From Oryzobacter telluris (GTDB taxonomy: Bacteria; Actinomycetota; Actinomycetes; Actinomycetales; Dermatophilaceae): 64,000 nt of DNA. The DNA lies in contig NZ_CP170723.1 in NCBI RefSeq assembly GCF_043099285.1, forward strand, positions 2,046,001-2,110,000. Direction: 5' to 3'. The notes beneath the pieces were generated by a model. It did no database searches. It was not told the origin of the DNA and saw only the letters and a list, made by a program, of their open reading frames with translations. Position 1 is the stretch's first letter, and every line of letters starts with the position of its first letter. Shown here one piece after another: positions 54,360 to 64,000 of this stretch. Both the position numbers and the translations under genes were made by a program.

Positions 54360-55604
54360 ATGTCCGACGACACCCCCGCCCCCTCGACGCGCGACCTCGT
54401 GCCCGAGGAGCTGCCCCAGCCCGGGCGGTTCGGCCCGTTCGGCGGCCGCTACGTGCCCGAGGCGCTGATCCCCGCGCTCGAGCAGCTCGACGAGGCGCGC
54501 CAGAAGGCCATGCTCGATCCCGACTTCCTCGACGAGCTCGCCCGCCTGCACCGCACCTACACCGGCCGGCCGAGCATCGTCACCGAGGTCCCGCGGTTCG
54601 CCGCCCACTGCGGCGGGGCGCGCGTCGTCCTCAAGCGCGAGGACCTCAACCACACCGGCTCGCACAAGATCAACAACGTCCTGGCGCAGGCCCTGCTCAC
54701 CAAGCGGATGGGCAAGACCCGCGTCATCGCCGAGACCGGAGCCGGCCAGCACGGCGTCGCCACGGCCACCGCCGCCGCGCTCATGGGCCTGGAGTGCCGG
54801 GTCTACATGGGCAAGGTCGACACCGAGCGCCAGGCCCTCAACGTCGCCCGGATGAAGATCCTCGGCGCCGAGGTCGTCCCGGTCGAGCACGGCAGCGCCA
54901 CCCTCAAGGATGCCATCAACGAGGCCCTGCGCGACTGGGTCACCAACGTCGGCACCACCCACTACCTCATCGGCACGGTCACGGGCCCGCACCCGTTCCC
55001 CGAGATGGTCCGCGACTTCCACGCCGTCATCGGCGAGGAGGCGCGCGGCCAGGTGCTCGAGCTAGCCGGTCGTCTTCCTGACGCCGTGATCGCCTGTGTC
55101 GGAGGCGGATCCAACGCCATGGGCATCTTCCACCGGTTCATCGAGGACGAGGGCGTGCGGCTCATCGGCATCGAGGCGGGCGGCTCCGGCATCGAGAGCG
55201 GACGCCACGCAGCCCGCTTCGCCTCGGCCAGCCCCGGCGTGCTGCACGGCGCGATGAGCTACCTCATGCAGGACGACGACGGCCAGACCGTCGAGTCGCA
55301 CTCGATCTCCGCCGGCCTCGACTACCCGAGCGTCGGCCCGGAGCACTCGTTCCTGCGCGACACCGGCCGGGCCGAGTACCGCTACGCCACCGACGACCAG
55401 GTGATGGAGGCGTTCTCGCTGCTCTGCCGCACGGAGGGCATCATCCCGGCGCTCGAGTCGGCGCACGCGCTGTGGGGCGCGATGGAGGTCGGCCGCGAGC
55501 TCGGCCCCGACGCCCTCCTGCTCGTCAACCTCTCCGGGCGCGGCGACAAGGACATGCACACGGCCGCCGAGTGGTTCGGCCTCGTGGACGGGCCGTCGTC
55601 GTGA
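54360..55604 (+). CDS. trpB: Tryptophan synthase beta chain
   Basis: TrpB condenses indole and serine with PLP. The 414-residue product has the PLP lysine in HTGSHKINNVL, ETGAGQHGVATA and the PLP phosphate-binding CVGGGSNAMGIF. The N-terminus GRFGPFGGRYVPEAL is typical. The stop overlaps the trpA GTG, as usual for the channelled pair. Confidence 0.97.
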   Translation: MSDDTPAPSTRDLVPEELPQPGRFGPFGGRYVPEALIPALEQLDEARQKAMLDPDFLDELARLHRTYTGRPSIVTEVPRFAAHCGGARVVLKREDLNHTGSHKINNVLAQALLTKRMGKTRVIAETGAGQHGVATATAAALMGLECRVYMGKVDTERQALNVARMKILGAEVVPVEHGSATLKDAINEALRDWVTNVGTTHYLIGTVTGPHPFPEMVRDFHAVIGEEARGQVLELAGRLPDAVIACVGGGSNAMGIFHRFIEDEGVRLIGIEAGGSGIESGRHAARFASASPGVLHGAMSYLMQDDDGQTVESHSISAGLDYPSVGPEHSFLRDTGRAEYRYATDDQVMEAFSLLCRTEGIIPALESAHALWGAMEVGRELGPDALLLVNLSGRGDKDMHTAAEWFGLVDGPSS

Positions 55605-56416
55605 CCACCGCCACGCGCGGCGTCGAGGAGGTCCTGCGCCGCTGCCGCGAGGAGGGCCGGGCCGCGCTGGTCGGGTACCTCCCGGTGGGCTACCCCACGG
55701 TCGAGGGCTCCCTCGAGGCCATGCGGGTGCTCGTCGAGGCCGGCTGCGACATCGTCGAGGTGGGCGTGCCCTACAGCGACCCGCTCATGGACGGCGAGGT
55801 CATCCAGCACGCCGTCGCCACGGCGCTGTCCGGCGGCAGCCGGGTGGACGACGTCTTCCGCGCCACGGCCGCCGTGCGCGAGGCCGGGGCCGTCCCGCTC
55901 GTCATGACCTACTGGAACCTCGTGCTGCGCCGCGGGGTCGACCGCTTCGCCGCCGACCTCGCCGGGCACGGGGGAGGGGGCCTCATCACCCCCGACCTCA
56001 TCCCCGACGAGGCGCAGGAGTGGCTCGACGCCAGCGACGAGCACGGGCTCGACCGCGTCTTCCTCGTGGCGCCCTCGTCCACGCCCGAGCGCCTGGAGAA
56101 GGTCACCCGGGCCTGCCGCGGCTTCGTCTACGCCGCCTCGACGATGGGCGTCACCGGCGCCCGCACGAGCGTCGACACCGACGCCCGCGGCCTCGTCGAG
56201 CGGGTCAAGGAGGTCACCGACCTCCCGGTCTGCGTCGGCCTCGGGGTCTCCACCGGGGACCAGGCCGCCGAGCTGGCCGGCTACGCCGACGGCGTCATCG
56301 TCGGGTCGGCCCTGGTCCGCGCGCTCGGCGGCGACGGGGAACTCCACGACCGCCTCGAGGCGTTGCGCGACCTGACGGCCGAACTGGCGCAGGGAGTGAG
56401 GAGCGGACGCAGGTGA
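55601..56416 (+). CDS. trpA: Tryptophan synthase alpha chain
   Basis: TrpA releases indole from indole glycerol phosphate. The 271-residue product has the catalytic region VEVGVPYSDPLMDGEVIQ with Glu and Asp, LVGYLPVGYP near the start and GVSTGDQAAELAGYADG near the end. The stop overlaps the next gene by four bases. Confidence 0.95.
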   Translation: MTTATRGVEEVLRRCREEGRAALVGYLPVGYPTVEGSLEAMRVLVEAGCDIVEVGVPYSDPLMDGEVIQHAVATALSGGSRVDDVFRATAAVREAGAVPLVMTYWNLVLRRGVDRFAADLAGHGGGGLITPDLIPDEAQEWLDASDEHGLDRVFLVAPSSTPERLEKVTRACRGFVYAASTMGVTGARTSVDTDARGLVERVKEVTDLPVCVGLGVSTGDQAAELAGYADGVIVGSALVRALGGDGELHDRLEALRDLTAELAQGVRSGRR

Positions 56417-56934
56417 GCACGGGCACCGAGCCGAGCACGGAGACCACCGCGGTGGCCGAGCCGGCCGACCGCCGAACCCGCGTCCTCGACCTCGTCGGGC
56501 TCCTCGCGCGCCTCTTCCTCGGCGCCGTCCTCGTCTACGCGGGGGCCGTGAAGATCGGCCACCCGGTCACGGCCCAGCGCGCCGTGCAGGCCTACGAGGT
56601 GCTCCCCACCGGCCTGGCCAACACCGTGGGGCTGGCCCTGCCGTGGGTCGAGGTGGTCCTCGGGGTGCTGCTCCTGCTCGGGTTGTTCACCCGCCCCGTC
56701 GCGGTGGTGTCGACGCTGCTCATGGCGGCCTTCGTCGTGGGCATCGCCCAGGCCTGGGCCCGCGGCCTGACCATCGACTGCGGCTGCTTCGGCGGCGGCG
56801 GCCAGATCGGCGCCGCCGACACCACGTACCCCCAGGAGATCGGCCGCGACGCGGTCTTCGCCCTCGCCGGGGCCTGGCTGTGGTGGCGACCCCGCACCCT
56901 CGCCTCGCTCGACCGCGTCCTGTTCGGATCCTGA
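56413..56934 (+). CDS. MauE/DoxX-like redox-associated membrane protein
   Basis: The 173-residue product has four membrane helices and a cytoplasmic-side or periplasmic cysteine pair in TIDCGCFGGGG (Cys123, Cys125). MauE-like proteins pass electrons to thiol carriers. It overlaps trpA and precedes a DsbA-like gene by 15 bases, forming a likely thiol-redox pair. Confidence 0.87.
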   Translation: MSTGTEPSTETTAVAEPADRRTRVLDLVGLLARLFLGAVLVYAGAVKIGHPVTAQRAVQAYEVLPTGLANTVGLALPWVEVVLGVLLLLGLFTRPVAVVSTLLMAAFVVGIAQAWARGLTIDCGCFGGGGQIGAADTTYPQEIGRDAVFALAGAWLWWRPRTLASLDRVLFGS

Positions 56935-56949
56935 AGGAGAACGCCCACG

Positions 56950-57720
56950 ATGGCCAAGAAGCAGCCTCCCGCCCCGGCCTCGAGCCGCCAGGCGAAGATC
57001 CGCGCCGCCCAGGGGCCGCAGGGTGGGGGAGCGAACCGGGTCGTCGTCGCCGCCGTCGTGGTCGTCGTCGCGATCGTCGCCGTGGTCGGCGGTGTCGTGT
57101 GGTCGCAGTCGCAGAAGGACGCCGCTGCCGGGACCTCCACCGCCGTGCCGAAGGGCACCTCGATGGGGAAGGGCTACCGCGCCTTCGCCGACGTCACCCC
57201 CGTGGCAGGAGCCCCCACGGTCGACCTCTACGAGGACTTCCAGTGCCCGGTCTGCCGGCAGTTCGAGGGCGCGGTCGGGACCACCGTCACCGGCCTGGCC
57301 CAGCAGGGCAGGATCGTCCTGAACTACCACGTGCTCAACTTCCTCGACGACAAGCTCGGTGTGCAGTTCTCCACCCCCGCCGCCAACGGGGCGTTCTGCG
57401 CCGCTGCCGGCGGTCACTTCCAGGACTTCCACGACGCCGTGTACGCCGACCAGGCGCCGGAGGGCACCACGCTCGACGACGCCACCCTGCAGAAGTGGGC
57501 CGCGGCCGCCGGCATCAACGGTGACGCCCTCACCACGTGGAAGCAGTGCGTGGCCGACGGCACCTACACGCGCTACGTCACCTCGGTCAACGAGGCCGCC
57601 TTCGCCATCCCCGGGTTCGCCGGGACGCCCACCGTCGTCATCAACGGCACGACCGCGGACCTCGCGTCCGTGGCCACGCCCGAGGGCTTCACCGCCGCCA
57701 TCCAGGGAGCCACCTCGTGA
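56950..57720 (+). CDS. Membrane-anchored DsbA-family thioredoxin-fold protein
   Basis: The 256-residue product has a single N-terminal membrane anchor (31-50), then a thioredoxin fold with an active-site CPVC motif (Cys99, Cys102), an inserted helical domain with a further Cys pair (FCAAAGG, WKQCVAD) and the cis-Pro loop FAGTPTVVING. It probably oxidises or isomerises exported proteins, working with the MauE-like protein. ATG at 56950 follows AAGGAGAA. Confidence 0.92.
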   Translation: MAKKQPPAPASSRQAKIRAAQGPQGGGANRVVVAAVVVVVAIVAVVGGVVWSQSQKDAAAGTSTAVPKGTSMGKGYRAFADVTPVAGAPTVDLYEDFQCPVCRQFEGAVGTTVTGLAQQGRIVLNYHVLNFLDDKLGVQFSTPAANGAFCAAAGGHFQDFHDAVYADQAPEGTTLDDATLQKWAAAAGINGDALTTWKQCVADGTYTRYVTSVNEAAFAIPGFAGTPTVVINGTTADLASVATPEGFTAAIQGATS

Positions 57721-58643
57721 CCCACCTCCTGCCCGCCACCATCCCGAGCCCGACCATCGGGGTGTTCCAGCTGGGCCCGCTGCCCCTGCGGATGTACGCC
57801 GTGTGCATCCTCATCGGCATCGTCCTCGCCGTCTGGCTCACCGGACGCCGCCTCGTGCCGCGTGGCTACGAGTCCGCGCAGGCCCTCGACGTCGCCGCCT
57901 GGGCGGTGCTGTTCGGCATCGTCGGCGGCCGGCTCTACCACGTCATCACCACGCCCGAGCCGTACTGGGGCGAGGGCGGCCACCCGCTCGACGCGGTCAA
58001 GATCTGGCAGGGCGGCCTCGGCATCTGGGGAGCGGTCGCGCTCGGTGCGCTCGGCGCGTGGATCGGCTGCCGCCGCCACGACATCTCCTTCCTCGCGTTC
58101 GCCGATGCCGCGGTGCCGGGTGTCGCGTTCGCCCAGGCCATCGGGCGGCTGGGCAACTGGTTCAACAACGAGCTCTACGGCGGTCCCACCGACCTGCCGT
58201 GGGGGCTGACCATCCACGAGTGGGACAGCTCGGCCGGGCGGGCCGTCGTCGACGCCGCGGGCAACCCCGTGGTCAAGGGCGTGTTCCACCCGACCTTCCT
58301 CTACGAGCTGCTCTTCCTCCTCGTCCTGGCCACGGCCCTGCTCGTCGTCGACCGGCGCCGCAGCCTCGCCCCCGGGCAGCTGTTCGGCCTCTACGTCGCG
58401 GGCTACCCCCTGGGCCGGATCGTCGTGGAGAAGATGCGCACCGACGAGGCCGAGCTCGTCCTCGGGCAGCGGCTCAACGTGTGGACGAGCATCGTCGTCT
58501 TCGCCCTCGGCGTGTGGATCGTGTGGTTCACCGGGAGGCGTGCCAAGCGGTCGGAGGCCGAGGCGCCGGCCGGGCCGCCGGAGGACGACGAGCGGCCCGA
58601 CTCCCGCACGGAGGCGGAGCCGAAGTCCCAGGATGTGGGATAG
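57717..58643 (+). CDS. lgt: Prolipoprotein diacylglyceryl transferase
   Basis: Lgt transfers diacylglycerol to the lipobox cysteine of prelipoproteins, at the membrane. The 308-residue product has about seven membrane helices. It carries the family's GRLGNWFNNELYGG signature, GGRLYHVI and GGLGIWGA. The last 40 residues form a charged tail. It overlaps the DsbA-like gene by four bases, ending the trp-lgt operon; the dioxygenase lipoprotein at 3339 is a potential client. Confidence 0.95.
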   Translation: MTHLLPATIPSPTIGVFQLGPLPLRMYAVCILIGIVLAVWLTGRRLVPRGYESAQALDVAAWAVLFGIVGGRLYHVITTPEPYWGEGGHPLDAVKIWQGGLGIWGAVALGALGAWIGCRRHDISFLAFADAAVPGVAFAQAIGRLGNWFNNELYGGPTDLPWGLTIHEWDSSAGRAVVDAAGNPVVKGVFHPTFLYELLFLLVLATALLVVDRRRSLAPGQLFGLYVAGYPLGRIVVEKMRTDEAELVLGQRLNVWTSIVVFALGVWIVWFTGRRAKRSEAEAPAGPPEDDERPDSRTEAEPKSQDVG

Positions 58644-58770
58644 CGCGGCTCGAAATGCAAGACGCAGGGCCCCGGCGATAGCATTCCGGGACGTGGCCAA
58701 AGCCGTCCGCGCCTGACCTTGCCGTGCCCGGTCCCCATGGATCGCAGACCCCTGAGGACGGTGATCCGAC

Positions 58771-63307
<4,537 letters not shown>

Positions 63308-63315
<8 letters not shown>

Positions 63316-64000
63316 CCCCCAGGGCTTTCTGAGGACGCGCGAGCGCGAGCTGCCGCGTCGGCGACCCGTGCCGGTCCGGATCAGGGACTGGAAGGAGGTC
63401 TACGAGGAGCAGTCGTCGACCGAGCTCCAGCGCCAGGCCGGCCGCTGCATGGACTGCGGGATCCCGTTCTGCCACAGCGGTTGTCCGCTGGGCAACCTCA
63501 TCCCCGAGTGGAACGACCTCGCGTGGCGCGGTGAGTGGCGCCAGGCCATCGACCGCCTCCACGCGACGAACAACTTCCCCGAGTTCACCGGGCGGCTGTG
63601 CCCGGCGCCCTGCGAGTCGGCGTGCGTCCTCGGCATCAACCAGCCGGCCGTGACGATCAAGCAGGTCGAGGTCTCGATCATCGACCGCGCCTTCGCCAAC
63701 GGCACCGTCGAGCCCGTCGCCCCCGAGCGGCTGTCCGGCAAGACGGTCGCCGTCGTCGGGTCCGGCCCGGCCGGCCTGGCCGCCGCCCAGCAGCTGACCC
63801 GCGCCGGCCACACCGTCGCGGTCTACGAGCGGGCCGACCAGCCCGGCGGCCTGCTGCGCTACGGCATCCCCGAGTTCAAGATGGAGAAGTCGGTCGTCGA
63901 CCGCCGCATCGCCCAGATGAAGTCCGAGGGCACCCGCTTCCGCACCGGGGTCGAGGTCGGCAAGGACCTCACCGGCGCCGACCTGCGCAAGCGGTTCGAC
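63308..64000 (+). CDS. gltD: Glutamate synthase small subunit, 5' part only
   Basis: GltD carries FAD and [4Fe-4S] clusters and feeds electrons from NADPH to GltB. The first 231 residues are present and the gene runs off the window. Cluster cysteines Cys47, Cys50, Cys55 and Cys59 lie in CMDCGIPFCHSGCPLGN, with a second set in CPAPCESAC. The FAD-binding VVGSGPAGLAAAQQL is near residue 152. The GTG at 63308 overlaps the gltB stop. Confidence 0.96.

Noticed and set aside
51074..56416. Loss of trpD and trpG as gene decay
   Set aside because: These genes are commonly encoded elsewhere in actinobacteria, and no remnant is visible; absence here is not evidence of loss.

Overview
The window is a continuous piece of a very GC-rich chromosome, dense with genes that start at GTG, ATG or TTG and often overlap by 1-8 bases. 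The gene content points to Actinomycetota: an actinobacterial-type integration host factor next to gmk, a helicase-dead PriA, a PyrR site that covers the ribosome binding site, the trpE/TIGR02234/HGxxPAAW/trpC gene order, and many promoters whose -10 box sits 6-8 bases before the start codon. A Micrococcales relative (Intrasporangiaceae-like) is my best guess, held with low confidence. I see no rRNA, tRNA, CRISPR array, prophage or insertion sequence.

Layout. 1-1833: end of the shikimate genes (aroC', aroK, aroB). 1834-4238: accessory insert with a predicted AbiEi/DUF559-type nuclease-like gene between two 77-base direct repeats, then a Tat/lipoprotein intradiol dioxygenase. 4362-5340: efp and nusB. 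5351-7997: small accessory genes (GNAT, dodecin, acyltransferase-like membrane protein, NTF2-like). 8027-20572: long pyrimidine operon behind a PyrR RNA hairpin (pyrR, pyrB, pyrC, carA, carB, pyrK, pyrD, pyrF) followed by mihF, gmk, rpoZ and coaBC. 20714-24225: a membrane protein and a reverse-strand pair of Scy/FilP-like coiled-coil genes. 24347-27710: metK and priA.

27730-30624 is the most unusual block. A MarR repressor faces an operon of a GCS2/EgtA-like glutamate-cysteine ligase, a proteobacterial-looking glutathione synthetase and a MAPEG membrane protein. This would be a regulated glutathione (or related thiol) cassette in a lineage expected to use mycothiol. It sits between priA and def-fmt.

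30657-34934: def, fmt, rsmB, rpe and a pentapeptide-repeat gene. 34935-35416: five palindromic repeat units between convergent genes. 36312-40742: riboflavin operon (FMN riboswitch, ribD, ribE, ribBA, ribH, PnuC-type transporter). 40857-48320: hisE, hisG, hisF mixed with transporters and small enzymes, with two more copies of the palindromic unit. 48295-50473: a reverse-strand operon of a small Tat protein, a DUF4331 protein and a histidine-rich protein. 50700-58643: hisI, trpE, two Trp-associated membrane proteins, trpC, trpB, trpA, a MauE/DsbA-like redox pair and lgt. 58771-64000: gltB and the start of gltD, which runs off the window.

Together the window mostly holds core biosynthesis (aromatic amino acids, pyrimidines, riboflavin, histidine, tryptophan, glutamate), with accessory genes inserted at operon borders, often next to palindromic repeats.
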